Below, piece by piece: positions 1-13,800 of a DNA stretch of 64,000 nucleotides. A program made the translations under genes and the position numbers. The first letter of the stretch is position 1; every line of letters begins with the position of its first letter. Source of the DNA: Apostichopus japonicus (lineage: Eukaryota > Echinodermata > Holothuroidea > Aspidochirotida > Stichopodidae). Where the stretch lies: contig NC_092561.1 of the NCBI RefSeq assembly GCF_037975245.1, positions 6,126,001 to 6,190,000 of the forward strand, read 5' to 3'. A model generated the notes under the pieces. It was given only the letters and a program-made list of their open reading frames with translations. It was not told the origin of the DNA and ran no database searches.

Positions 1-449
1 AGGTAATCAGAAGCAGCTACAGTACCACAACTGCAGTTTACGTTTTAAACTGAAGAAAAAACAATTTGACATCAGCTTTTTTATAATTTTAGCATTTTTT
101 TCCCCTTCCAACACAGGAATAATAAAGAGGTACACAGTATGTTGGGACTTGTTTGGGAGGAAGAACAAGAATAAAGAGAAGACCATTTCAAAGAAAGAAT
201 GGAACAGATAACAGTAGAGAAAATGTTTAAGAAATAAATAGGAGTTAGAAACTTTTCGAAGGCTGGGAAAAAATATACTGGAAATGAAAGGTGTAGCAGA
301 TGGGGGCGGGGAGGGTGAAGGGAGAGAAAAGAAAATGGTGAGAAATTGACTATTTGAGGATACAAAATATGACAACAGAATGAACAAAGAATTGATGATG
401 GGAGAGAAATCACAGATAGTCAAAGGCTGCGCAAAGTTATTGGGATTAC

Positions 450-2986
450 CTGCTGTGATGATTTCCTCCTGCTCGACCCTTGACCTGGCTTCCTGTTCGA
501 CGGCTCGACGGGCTGAAGGCATTTCCTCGTCCTCTATATAATCTCCATCGGGACTACTAAAAGAGTAACCGGTGATGTAGACGACACCTAAAGAATGTAT
601 TAAGAAACGAAGATATATGTTCTTTTGTTATTCGGGTTAGCAATACTTATAAATTATCTGAGTTACCATGGTAACAAACGCTTCAGTGAGCTAATTTTTC
701 TTTCTCCTTTTTTGATCTTTTCCAATTTTGGTTTCTGACTAGTACACCGGCAAAGCAATGGCTGTATTAGGATCACCACCGAGAAGGACTTTAGGCCGTC
801 CAAAATATATGAGGCCGTGCAAAGTTTTCTCAAGTTTTCAGTACAGAGTACACAAATATACAGAGTTACAGAAATGAGACAACCATGTCATTATTGTTTT
901 TTTGGTTTGGTTTCGGATTCCATAATTTTACCAATCAAATCTCATATTGACTAACTAAACATCTTGCATTTTACCCTTCGATACCTCAAAAATGCAAAGT
1001 TTCTAAGGGGGCATTGCCCCTTAACTCCACCAAGGGCCCCTCAGATGGGCCCCTTGACCCCCGGAGTGAGGGGCGATCGCTTTGCGATCGCAATGATGCC
1101 TCAGGCATTGTGTTGCCCCAAAATAGGTTGGACAACCAAATTAAAAATTTGGACACCCACATCTACCATTTCTGCCTCAACCAATCCCAACAAGTAAGGC
1201 TGGATAGGCTATTTAGTAGAGCACAGACACTGTAATCCTGAGTTTAATCATTTGGAATTCTGTTAATATACCCTAAATTTTATTTTCCCCCTTTCCAAGT
1301 TTACTGATAGAATATCCCTGTCAGTTTTCCTTTGTTCAATTACCTTTTTTTCTCCAATTTGTGTCGAAAACTTCATCAGAGGATATATTTGCTAGGTAAA
1401 TATCAACTTGGTGAAGTTTCAACTGCAAAAAAATTCTGAATGAATTGGAAACATGAATTAGTGGTAACAAAAAATATTATCTTATGAAAATATTTGAGAA
1501 CCTGGATGTCTCCATGGTAGCCTTACATTTTGAGTCATATTTGATACGTTTGGTGAAACATTTTCAGGTAATTTTGTCATTCCATCCGATGAAAAATCGC
1601 TGCTAAAATGGATATTTTACTCACCCGATCCCTGAACTGAGAAGGATACTTTTTCTCTTGGCATCAGTTTTAGATCCAAGCTCTGCTGAAAGATGGTTCC
1701 ATGGACCAGGGTGCAGAGTAATTGTTCTGTATCCTTTGTCTTCAAAACCACTTGAGAGTACTTGCTTCCCACGTCTGGAAACGAAACAGAATACTTTTTC
1801 AATCATTTTTCCACAGACCAAAATAATATTTCTACAAACGAGTTGCATTTTGATGAAATTCTACCTACAGAGAACATTGATAGCTTTAAGCAAATTTTCT
1901 ACCCTTTTTATACCTTACATTATCGATTTATATAATTTGTATTTCATGTTTGTATGTATTTTACTGTAAAGCGCCTTAGAGCAATTTCTGATTGGATAAG
2001 GCGCAATAGAAATTTTGTATAATAATAATAATAAGCAAACATTTTGACTGTTTCAGGTTTTAAAGATCAATCAACAGGATTGGCCTAAGAAAGTTTTAAC
2101 TAAAACTAAGAAAAGATCTGTATATAGACGAAAACACAGACCACCAACTGTGATAAACTTCCAGGAGCAGTTTAAGGCGTCCGTAATATAAAGTTAAGTG
2201 CAGTCTATCATATCTTGAGTAAGGCACAAGAAACTCTTTAATATAATAAGGGATTGTCTGCTACCAGAATTTACCTTCATCTCTTACAATACAATTATTG
2301 ACATCTTGATCATTTTGCCATAAGTAATACAAATGTATACAAATATCAACATTTCAGACAAACCTCATTGCTACAGTGCCTTGCATTAACAAGCTGGTAT
2401 GATAATAAACCAACAGGCTACAGTAATAATCTATTAATTGTGCAAGTCATGGAGAAAACTAATTAAAAGATATATATACATCGAAGCTCTGTGCAACAAT
2501 AGGTAGGTGTTCTAGATAACTATTTCTTACCATCATGGTCTGGTCGGCTGTCAAGAGCAGCCAACGAGAGGTGAACTTCTTCATCCAAGACACAAGAGTA
2601 CATCTGACCCGGTCCTATAGCAAGACCTGGAGTGAGATAAGGGTAAGATGTTAACGGTTCGTGCAAGTTACAGAATCATTCAAATTGTTGTTTATGCAGC
2701 AACCGCCACCCCATGGAGAGATGAGAGGAACTTTTAGAGGACTTTAAAGGAAGCAACGAAGTGACGTGCAGACAACTGCCTTGCATAGTCAAAAGGTGAA
2801 AGGCAAAGAATACTATTGAAACAGAACAAATACTGTACATAATCTTCATAGTTTAACAGTCAAACACCCCTCTATCAAAAGATGGACTATTTACAGTAAT
2901 TGAGTTTCTTGATTTATAGCCTCAAATATTAAGTATTTGGTAGTACTCAGAGACAAGGGGGAAAAAAAAGTCTTACCCCAAATCAT
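450..2986 (-). CDS. Nucleoplasmin-domain FKBP-like nuclear protein, N-terminal part
   Basis: Four exons on the minus strand join in phase: 2986-2977 (ATG plus 7 nt), 2626-2531, 1774-1625 and 587-450. Each is bounded by AG acceptors and GT donors and all junctions are phase 1. The product starts MIWGLAIGPGQMYS, continues through QLLCTLVHG, QQSLDLKLM, VSFSVQGSG and VYITGYSF, and ends in an acidic/Arg-Glu stretch (YIEDEEMPSARR). The MxWG start, the LLCtL strand, the LDL..keV.F.v.G.G motif and the v.ltGY strand are hallmarks of the nucleoplasmin-like pentamer domain that opens FKBP39/FKBP46-type nuclear prolyl isomerases, which bind histones and nucleic acid. About 131 aa are present. The acidic/basic linker and any catalytic FKBP domain would lie beyond position 1. 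A true nucleoplasmin/nucleophosmin without an isomerase domain cannot be excluded. The first coding exon is only 10 nt, so its choice rests on phase and on the family's conserved start. Confidence 0.85.
1003..1110. repeat. Run of short perfect or near-perfect hairpins
   Basis: Within the last sequenced intron of the FKBP-like gene, several palindromes follow each other: TAAGGGGGCATTGCCCCTTA at about 1003, a GGGCCCC/GGGGCCC pair at 1033-1056, GCGATCGC repeated inverted at 1074-1092, and TGCC/GGCA near 1097-1107. This looks like the end of a palindromic mobile element; no target duplication was found. Confidence 0.5.
1966..2036 (+). repeat. Retroposon 3' tail (TAAAGCGC type)
   Basis: The segment has GTAAAGCGCCTTAGAGC, then GGATAAGGCGCAATAGAAA and an ATAATAATAATAA tail. 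The same tail plan occurs at 29380-29442 and 58985-59070, so this is a 5'-truncated SINE/LINE 3' end in the FKBP-like gene intron. Confidence 0.55.
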
Positions 2987-5900
2987 GATGAATCTACAGT
3001 TGTTGAGACTTCAGTTCAAATCTTTAGGAAGAGAATCACTTGGAAAATGATAAGGTAAGTGTATCTTGTTCCCTGGATGGTACCAGTACAATAGTAAAAT
3101 GATATCCTGTTCTGGGGAAAACATGTACAAAGAACATAACCAAATTGTGGGAGAAGTGAAACTATGACAAGAAGGTAGAGGAAGTTAAGAAATTAAAACA
3201 GGCAGTTGTATTACTGTATTATAAATAAAATAAGATGATCGAAACATTGAGATAGCCAAGTGGCTGCAACCAAATTTAATCTGTAAGTCAGATGGAGAAA
3301 TATTCATTCCAAGTGAGAAAAAAACATAGAGCAATGACCTAATACTGAGAACAGCTTTAATGACAACTTAACAATTTCTGCTCTGATTCCTGATCTTCTT
3401 TCTCATTGAACTATTAGTGTGTCACTCATAGTTAGTTCTACTGGATTCTTATATGAGATGCACACAATACAAACACGAAACTGTCATATTTGGAACAGTT
3501 GTGGATTTTAGAATGGAATAGTCTGATTTAATGACTGGAATGCAAGTTAAAGTTAACATGTCTGGCTTCTAAAAAATCTAAGAAGTTACAAATGACCTAA
3601 CTTTAGGCCTACTAATAATTAGTTATATATTAGCGATATATACAAATAGGCCTATAGCAACTGCAACAAAGCTTTAGTCTTAACAGAAATGAATAGATGG
3701 CTTTCAAGTTAGGCTATTCTTCTTCATCCTCTTCTTGGATGCAAAAAAAAAAGAAAGAGGATTAAATTAGTGTTTGCTCAAGTCAAGATAGGCCTACAAC
3801 TAACAACTTATTAGTATTTTGCACAACGTTCAGGTATGTACCTGTTCTGCGAAACACAGAGAGCGCCATCATACTATAGTTGCTGCCAGCGTATACAATT
3901 ATATGCCTAAGCCTATTTACCGATACTAATATAGTAATAATAGCAATAGGCTAATACCAAAAGTTACTAATCACAACTTGCATTCGTAAACAAAAATAAT
4001 GATAATAAATCCAAGGTTATAACTCACCTAGCTTATGACCATAGTAATCATTGCAACTTATCACAATCTACAGTATGAATAATGAACGGTTTAGTAACGG
4101 CGTTCCCGTCTAAAAGTGGAAAGAAATTTGGATGTTTTCAGTACCTTCAGAAAACACTCTACCGCAAAAACATAAACATTATGGAACGCCAAATAGAATA
4201 GTGTAATGTTGGCAATTGACGCAAATACTAAATAGTTCGCGGTCTATTCAGTGACAAAATTAAAGGAGCTTTGAGAAGAAGAAAAAAGAGCATCGGTTGA
4301 TGGTATAAAAAACTCATCTAAAGACTGTCTTGCTCCACTTGCATCAGTATTACAGCACAAAGTTTTATCAAAGTGGTGAATGTTATTGGTAATTAGTTGC
4401 AACACCGTCAGAGAAATGCGCAAAGGTGATCATCAGTTTAGCAAACCTAGCAAATTTTCGTCATTTTTTAGCACCCTAAATCCCTTTTGTTTTACCCAGA
4501 CTCAATATCGGGGACGTTTTTGTATAGAGACTACAAGTACACATTCATCTCTGTGTCTTCACAATCCATGCATCCGCAGGGGCTTACGGATTAACTTACT
4601 TGGGGTGTGGCAAGGATTAGTTGGGCACCTAAAGCAAGCGAAACAAGCAATTGTTAGATCATACTAGCGCAGCGAGATCCCACATCTTCTTGATGATATT
4701 GATCCTGTCATGTGCAATGTGCTGTGTGCATCGTTTTGTTTTTTTTTAAATCTGGGGCCATCAGGTAATTCTGGAGCCTGGGGTCGTCCCTTCTCAAACC
4801 CCTGGCGTTACGTCGTTGACTATAGAGTAGACTGCTTGTGTGTTAACGTAAATGCGATGGTGTTAGTTGTCGAAGTACCATTGGACTGTAGAGAAGTAAC
4901 ACGTGTAGCTATCATTTCGATCTCGGAACCAGGTTGTCAAGGCTCCTGGTAAAAGGGATCATCGCTAGATATTTGGAAGCGTGAGCACCCCAAAACGAGA
5001 TCAACTTTTAGGGGGAACAGAAAGCAGGTGACGTAAGTTTGCTTCACAGGTGCCAGTGAGAGTGCGGAGTGAGATGCAATCTTGATGTGGATCCCTGGCA
5101 GGATTTCATAGGTGGGTTGGGAGAGGGGTGCATATTCAAAATTTCCTCCGACTGATTTAGGTACATATAGGCCTGAACCTTTATGGAGGACCAGAAGTGA
5201 CCCCGGGATATTATAAAGTAGGGGGTACTGCCCTGGGGTCGTTGAAGGCGAATCCCATGTTAGCTCGAGGGTCTAGGGGTCCTTCTCCACGAAAAAATAG
5301 ATGTGAAATGATGCATTCTGAGGCAAATTCAGACTATAAATTAGGTCTAATTAGTAGCTATATAATTAGTGAAAAGGGTAAGAAGACTGAGGAGTTTGAT
5401 AGTTGCATCAATAATGACACAGAAAGCATTTGCAGGTCTATGCGGTTTTTAACACGAAATTATCATACTTTACAGGGCTGTAGAGAATATGTTTGCAGTA
5501 TGTTGAATCTAGGGCCGGAATGTCTAGGATCCAGTACATTTGTTGTACTGTAAGTGAAACTCAGTCGGAGATTGGTTTCAACATTCTCGGCATCAGGTTT
5601 CGTTATCAACGACGCCTTATACAGGCATTTTAATAAATCTTGAAATCCAATGCATACTTATCTCATGTTTCAAAACTCTAGTTCAAATAGAAGTTTTTCA
5701 GCATCTAGAGCATATTTAAAATTGACACCACCAAGCTGCACAACAACCTGCATTATTGAATAATAAGAGAAAAATATTCTTTAAATTAAAGCGGGCTTCA
5801 GCATATCAAAACTTGAATTTTGCCTTAAAGATGGTAAGTATATACGAAAGGTAATTCTCTCTCCATGTTTTTTATTTTTATCGGGTATGATATATAACAA

Positions 5901-6353
5901 TAAGTATTTCTAAATATAGGTAATATGTAATATATATGTTTACAGACCGGCCTTATGGGTGATTGTTGCAAGTGGTCGATTTCCGTCCCTTGAAGAATAT
6001 GTATAGTTAGATAGGGATTTCTCAGGCTGCTTCTGAATAATTAAGGACAGAAAACTGGAGGTTAGACTTACATAATTTTTTAAAAGCCATTACTAGTGGG
6101 CCAAACTTGCAAATCGTATATATTCTTAAAGGAATATTTCGATGGCTGCAGTTGATTGTTTAATAAAAATGCTGGAAAATTTTGTCTGCATCTTTAGGTA
6201 AAGAGCCTCATCCCCATTACATCCCTATGACGAAGGTATAATTTTTTTTTTTTCATTTATTCACTCAGGCAAAATAGGTTACTGTCTATTAAACTATCTT
6301 GAGTTTAGTGCGATATATTGTGATATTGTTTATCAAGTTACAGTGTTACTTCT

Positions 6354-6456
<103 letters not shown>

Positions 6457-7217
6457 ATGAATGGATAGATGGATGAATCGGGGTTTGTAAAATAGCGTAT
6501 ATACAGAGATAATTACAAAACGGATACATATATCTGTCTCCCTAATGTTATGACACTCTTTACTTAGATCTAAGCTCTGTTCAACCTCACGTGCCAGCAG
6601 AGGAACATCGTTCAACACAAGACAAAGTGGGTATGTTCCACTTGTTGTTCGATGTCATATATTTGATAAACGAACATAGATTTTATCTCACCTTGTAAAA
6701 AAGCCATATGGAGACATTCATTTTTTTAGACGAACAACCCAAGATTATGCATTATGTTTCACCACCGCAACATTTAAATTGTATATCTCATTCGCCGTCG
6801 ATTCACTAAAATATACCCACTTTTGGAAATGATGGGGTCTGAGCACGTCTGACATGCACAAGCGCTGAAACCGACGCATTATGTCAATTCGTTTTCGCAT
6901 CGCATTTCCGCTATTGATTTAACGTAACTAGTCAATGCGTTGCATGTCCACGATATACGTGTGGTTCCAGGCCAGGTTGCAGGCGAAAGATATTAGAAAT
7001 TAGACTGATTGACACTGATGAAAACACTTGTCAGCAGTTGTTGTTTTAAAGATAATCCAAGAATGGTAAGACGTAGTCTAAAATTTGTTTTTCTTATGAT
7101 GACGATGAGTTCACCTGTTGGAACTTGGAAGTATCTAAATATAAGTTTGGTTGTATCCCCTTCCCCTATCCCTTCGTCTATGACTCTGACTGTAGAGTAG
7201 AGTAGCATAGGTCTAAG

Positions 7218-7265
7218 AGCATAGGCTTGTGTGTCAATAGCCTAGGTATCACACAAGCCTATGCT
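7218..7265. repeat. 16-bp perfect inverted repeat
   Basis: AGCATAGGCTTGTGTG at 7218-7233 is matched by its exact reverse complement at 7250-7265, with a 16-nt loop. It lies about 630 bp upstream of the first coding exon of the SET gene. Function unknown. Confidence 0.7.
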
Positions 7266-7890
7266 CAGTCCTAAGCGTTTTCAGTGCCATTCCGCCATAG
7301 GAACGTACCGCCATAGCTGGATTCAATCCATTCCGCCATGTCGTCAACTCTCCTGGTTTTACCGGGAGACTCCCAGTTTTTACCTGAATCTCGATCCCGG
7401 TTTCATATTCTATTCTCCCGGTTTTTTAATTGTTTCATCACTTGCGACATTTCTGAAAAATACTGAAAGAGATGGTTTAACTTTCCATGATAGGTACAGT
7501 ATCTGATTAGTTCTTGTTTATGGATTGCAAAATCAGACTTTAAATGTATGTGTTGAAAATACTATACTAGGCCTTGGTCTTCATTTGTTTTTATTCAATA
7601 TTTTTCTAGAGACTGACTTCCAGTTTCATGGCCTAGCCTAACTCAAGTCTAAATTAAGTAGCTTAGTCCTACTACTAGGGTGCGTCGGCATAAGCAAAAA
7701 AAACTTCCGGTATACCCGATGACGAATACCGGTGTGCTGTATTCTGTGCCTCCCCTAATACTGTTGATCAAATTTGACTTTTTTTACTCATTCTTTGACC
7801 AATTCAGACAGTCACGTAAACACTAATGGCCTTGTAGAAATGACCTAAATGTTGCCACTGGTGTTAGAACTTGTTTTTATTTTCCTTTAG

Positions 7891-10800
7891 ATGAGTCGAA
7901 GGAGAAGAACAGGAAAATCAGAGGAGGAGAGAGCTGTCGATGCCTGTCTTAAAGGAGAAGACACTGAAGGGTTCCGATTGGGATTCATAGATGAGTTCAT
8001 AGGTACAATTTTTAATTTTTTTCATCTTTGTGAAGCATTTACAATTATTTGAAAGATGCACAGAACAGCAGATGTCACATATCATCGGTTTGAACTTTCC
8101 TAGATAGTTGAGCATGGGAGAAGTTATCTATGCTGGTGACAGATTGCAAGAAAACGAATTTTAATTCATCATGACATGTATTACTGTACTTTTGATTCCT
8201 TGCCAATTTGGAACAACTACAACTGTAGGAGTGACAGCTCAGTGGTAAGCGCATGTGCATTCTTTTACCAGGTACGTAATATATTTTGACTAAAAAAAAT
8301 TTAAAAATGTAAATTGTTAGCAAAACTAGTACTAGTGTATGTGCTTGAAAAGCTACACAAGTGCCAGCATTTGGCATCTGAGCACCTTCAAAAATTTCAC
8401 CACCTCCCCCAGGACGGCGTACCCGGCACTCAGCAAAAACCTGGGCACATCCCTGCATACATATATACAACTTCAGTCTGTGGCAAAGACAAGTAGTTCT
8501 GCTAGAGTGGCCCAAGGGTACTACATTTATTTATATGCAAGAACCTTCAAAAGTTGTGGCTTGGTAAAGTCACCAATAAATGATGTGAACAGGTTTTGTT
8601 TGCTTTAGTATAGGAATTGTAGTCTGTATATTACGATAAGCCTCCTTTAAAACAAAACAAAAATAGCAATGATGTACAATGGCTGCTGTGCTTAGGCTTT
8701 CCTGTCACATATAAACTAATGAATTGATATCAATATGATTTGCATTAAGTCTGGGAAAATGGAAGAAAAATATGGGTTTTCTGTGCAGTAATCATCAGTG
8801 GTAGTCAAAAACCTCACTATTCTCCCCTTTATATATATCTGAATCAGTTATATCAAGCTCATAATGGCCAATATTTAGGATGTTTCCTTTGATGTTTTTT
8901 CCTATATTTACAGCCCGGCACCTAGGATTACTGCCGAAGAGTACTGTAGAGTATTTATAGAACTTTGTAGATTACACCTCTTACTGTATACTAGCAATGC
9001 TTCAAATATATTACAGGCAAAAAAAATCATAAACCCCAAATTGCTAAACAATCTCTGAACACTTGACTTCTGAGCACTGAATTAAAGAATTATTTTCCAT
9101 GAAATGTGAAATCCTGTGGCCTACTTTAATGAGTAAGACTTACACATTGAACCCATATGTAAACTTTGCATTCAGTTGGTTGCGATGCCAACAAGTCCCT
9201 GTTCCTAGGAGAAAGAATTATAGTCTAGTGCAGGGTTTCCCTAACTTTACCCGCCCCCTCCCACAAACCCCTGTGGATGTCAGAGTTGTCCACGAACCCC
9301 CAACTTTTGGAGACACAATCTGATTCATTATTAATACGCATAACAGTGCTTCGTAAAAGATCAAGTTCATAGTATAATATTGTAGAGTTTGTCGATAGGT
9401 ACGACTTTTGTACATTACTAAATTATATCTATGATATATCAGATTTTAGTTCAACAAAAAGTACTCTAGTTTTGAATTTCAGAATCGTCTCAGGAACCCC
9501 CTTGGATATGGACTCACGCACACCATGGGGGTTCATGCACCCCAGTTAGGGAACCCCTGGTCTAGTGTGTTGGAACTCATACTGTACATGTGCAAAAAGT
9601 AATCATCACACTGACTTTGCTAAAATTGTGCAGTATTGATGTCGGCCTTGGATACATGTATCACTTAAAACGTACACCTTATGACCAGGATATACCACAA
9701 AATACAGTTGGAACACAAAACAGAACACATACTGTATGTCAAAGCATGGATGTTGACACCTTTTACGGCAAGAAATCACAATCAGTACTGGCATTCTGGT
9801 TAGTCTTGGCTTCCAAGCATCATTTTTTTTTCTCATTTCTTTACCCAGGCTCCGGTGTCTTTTGTGAGAAACGATTCAAGAAGGGAGACTTTCTTTTGGA
9901 ATATAGAGGAGAACTAATTTCTCAAGAAGAAGGGGAACATAGAGAAGCCAATTATCCAGAAGAAGTAGGAAGTTTCCTTTATTTCTTTTGTCATAATGGG
10001 AAAACAAAATGGTGAGTTGTAAATTTATACTAGTTATTTAACTTGTTTTACATTTAAATTGTATTAGGACAATATTGAAGTCTACTCATTGTAGACAGTA
10101 TTGTAATTGAAAGTTGTTCATCTGCATACTCAGTTAAAAAAAAAAAATTTTTCACTAGCATACAGACACATGTATACAAACCAGTGTTGTAGCTACGTAG
10201 GTCGGACTTGGCCAGCACTAACGTTTGCTGACCGGTACTCCAAGTAAAAAGATCTAATACCGACTGTCCCTCGAACTTCTGATCGACCGGTACAAAATTC
10301 AGTAAATAGTGTCACAAATGACTGTTAAAGAAATCACTCTCACTCAAAACTGATTTGATCTTTGGAAAAATAATAAAAATAACGATAGCAGAAGGTCACT
10401 GTGCTGTTCGAATGCAACTATAAACAAACTGAATAACTGAATATCTCTACTCAGTACGTTACAGTAGCTCTATCTTGAATACAAATTACGCGAACGTGTG
10501 TGTGGCATACAATTGTTGTATTACTCGAATCGCTCTGTCGACGTCTTCTGATTTTACACACTTTGTCAATGAGACATCGCCATTGACTTAACTACATGTG
10601 AGAACTCAGAATATTTTGTGGCAGTTCTATAATGTTCAACCTACTGTACACTAGTGTGGAACTAAAAACAGGTTATGTTACAAATATAGATTGAATTGAT
10701 ACCCTCAAAATAGAGGAAATGTCATTACCCATCACCTCGGCAGACTGAATGCAAAAGAAAACAATGTTGAGACCTTGCAATTAATCGATCAACTTATCAA

Positions 10801-13800
10801 GGACTTATCCTAGATTGATCAAAAAGGATTGAAGTGTTTGCAAAACATCTGTTTCTTCTACAGGCAAAATGATTCTCTGTTGTAGAGGTTATCACTTAAT
10901 ATTCAACTGACAATATGATAATCGGTTATTACCGATTAGCTCATGTGACAATCTGGCCGATTACCGATAATTGCATCATTTTAGTGAGACTGGCCTAATA
11001 TATGATTAAGTGTTATGCATGATTACCAACTTCTAGGCCAAAACAATCAAAGATGCAATGAACAACTTACACTAAAGCAAATAAAGAACACTGTAATACA
11101 TACATGGGGCGCTGTATGTTCATAACGATGAGTCGCAATATTGCAATCCCACCACAACACAGTAAATGGCAGTGCTGTACAGACAACAGAAGGGGGAAAA
11201 TAGTAGCCATTGGCTACAAAATGAAAAAAAAAGTTAGGCCAGCTTTTACAAAGTATTATAGCCATGATCAGTATTGCAACTCCAACGTAAATAAAGTGAA
11301 AAGTAGATCGAACGGTTATAAAATTTTCGTAATTTCGTAATATGTTATCGAAATATATAATCTGATATGAAAAATAAAACAATACCGAACATTTGCTTCA
11401 AGTTTTCCATGATTACCATCTGCGAGGGAATACTTTGATGGAACGTTGTTTCAAACGATTAAACACAGTAAGTCAATGGCGCTTCTCCATTGACTTAACT
11501 ACATGTGAAAGAAATCACAGACTTAAGTCCCATTGACTTTGTCGCACGTGTCGCTGGATATTAAACTTGCTTTAGTGGGTTGCGGGAGTTCAGGTACTGA
11601 AAGGGGTTATATTAGCATGTATGGTACATGCGGTCAGGGGAAAAAATTGTGTTAATATGGGTAAAAAAAATGCGTAAGTGTGTTTGCCTAATCACAAAAT
11701 ACTGTAATGCAGTAGAACTACTGAGAACATTACGGCGTCCCCCTAAGCTTATTGCGGGTATACTGTATGATGTTAACTGCCAAAACTGGATAGTATATGG
11801 AAGAGCATTAGTACAATCTCCCATGAGGGACTTGCGATACCGTTACCTTCCCCTGCTTTCAGTAGCATTGAATGGAATGATCTACATTCTTTTCCCGTTG
11901 TGGTTGTGGTGAATCAAAAGAGCGGAAAAATACAATCCTTTATGTGGGGAACGTAATAATTGGTTCCGCATAATCGGTAGCGCATTGGATTTTGCCAATG
12001 CCGATTATTTACAGATTGTCTGATAATCGGCCCGATGCCGATTATGTAACCGATTATCAGTCGAACACTAGTTTAATATCACATACAGCATGTGCTGGTT
12101 TTGTAGGCTAACTTACCTGCTGTATATGGTACATATCATACAGGATTAGTTGGAATACCACATACTGTTTAATTTACAAATAATCCAGTCTTACTAATAT
12201 TCTTAGCAATGCCAAGGACACTGTTCCCTCGGGGGGGGGGGGGATCCTACAAAGGTTTTGATCTTTGACCTATTCTCAAAAACCATCTTGTCACACCAAC
12301 TTCAGTTATCATTTCAGGTTTCTGTCAAGATTAGCAGTAATACTAAAAGCATAATCCTATCAAATGTGTATTCACTGTTTTGACATCTAATAGATCTCAG
12401 GGCACATTTGATCTGTCATGTTTGTAAAATAATTGAGTGACATAACTTAAAGGAGAAGCAGAGAGGGAAAGGTTTTCATATTTTACAACTCTGTGTGAAT
12501 ATAGATCATGTTTAAAGTACTCTCCAATAATGAGATAGGTGTGACACCTTGACAAAGTTACAACAAAATTTGTTCACAGCAGGCGGTACCTATTCAGTTG
12601 AACTTGACAGGTACAATTATGTTCTACAAAGCTCTAATTTCAGCATCCAGTTCCATTATCTTGTCTCATAATATCGCCATTGTGGATTTTCATGAACTCA
12701 GGAGCAGAGATGCCTTAAATAATCTTAACTGACCCATTATTTTTTTTCCATTTTTGAAGCATCGATGCTACAGATTCGTGTGGAAATGGAAGGATGGTTA
12801 ACGATGGTACAAACATGGCAAACTGCAAGATGAGGATTGTTTCTTTGGAAGGAGTGCCAAAACTGTGCCTCTTTGCATTGAAAGATATAGAAAAGGGAAG
12901 CGAGCTGAGGTGTGACTATGGCGTCAGTGATCTACCATGGAGGAAGAGGGTATGTTGTTGGTACATTTGTTTTAGACATGAGAACCGTAAACGGTACAAT
13001 CTTACACTTGGAAATTTCTAACACAAATCACATATATAGAGTTTGTGATCATTTGATATATTTGGGAGACAGTAATATATTGCACTAATGCTGTAGAAAC
13101 TTGCTCTATGTAGATACACTTTGGTTGGCTACATTAGGGAGACGAACAGTATAATCAAACTGATTTTTAAGAAACTTTTCTTGCAAAACCTAGTTGCTAT
13201 ATTGGTAAAGTTGTTGATTTTGCTAAAAAATGATACCTGATTTCACTTCTAAGTGGAACAATGCTTACACTTGGAATTTTCTCTATTTAACACAAATAAT
13301 ATATATGTATGTGATAAATAGATATATATAGGAGACACTGAATATATGTTGTACTAATGCTATACAACTCAGCTATATACACTTTGGTTGGCTACATTAG
13401 GGAGATTTAGAATTATACTGACTTTAAGAATGTTACCTGCATTATAACCCAGTTGCTATTTTAGAAAAAAAATTGAATTAGATAGAAAATGATACTTCTA
13501 TTGAAGATATAGAGATACTTTAAAATGAAACATTGTGATGAAAACTTGTGCACTGATGTAAACATACATTTTGAATTTAAACTGTATTAATAATATAGTG
13601 ATAAGAATATATGCAATTAACTAATGTGTACATTATTTCATGTTGCATAACAAATCAATAAAATCTCTGTAGGGTAGATCTGCACTATTTGGTATTGGTG
13701 TATTAAAATACTAAGTTGTTATCTGACAAATTTGACCAGAATTTACTATACCATTAAACTCTGCATCTCATTCCAGGAGCAGATACAGATGGAAACAAAC

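Noticed and set aside
7..522. 171-aa minus-strand open frame
   Set aside because: Only its first part is coding (exon ending at 450); the remainder reads past a clear GT donor into low-complexity intron.
4300..4312. TATA box (GGTATAAAAAAC)
   Set aside because: AT-rich context makes such matches common, and no transcription start can be placed.
5197..5553. 118-aa plus-strand open frame
   Set aside because: No domain, no splice context and no coding-like bias could be supported.
8226..8270. tRNA 5'-half-like segment (ACAGCTCAGTGGTAAGCGC)
   Set aside because: No B box or 3' half follows.
8075..8515. 146-aa minus-strand open frame
   Set aside because: It covers a probable transposon end (CAGGGATGTGCCCAGG on the minus strand) within intron 1; only one end was found, so no element is claimed.
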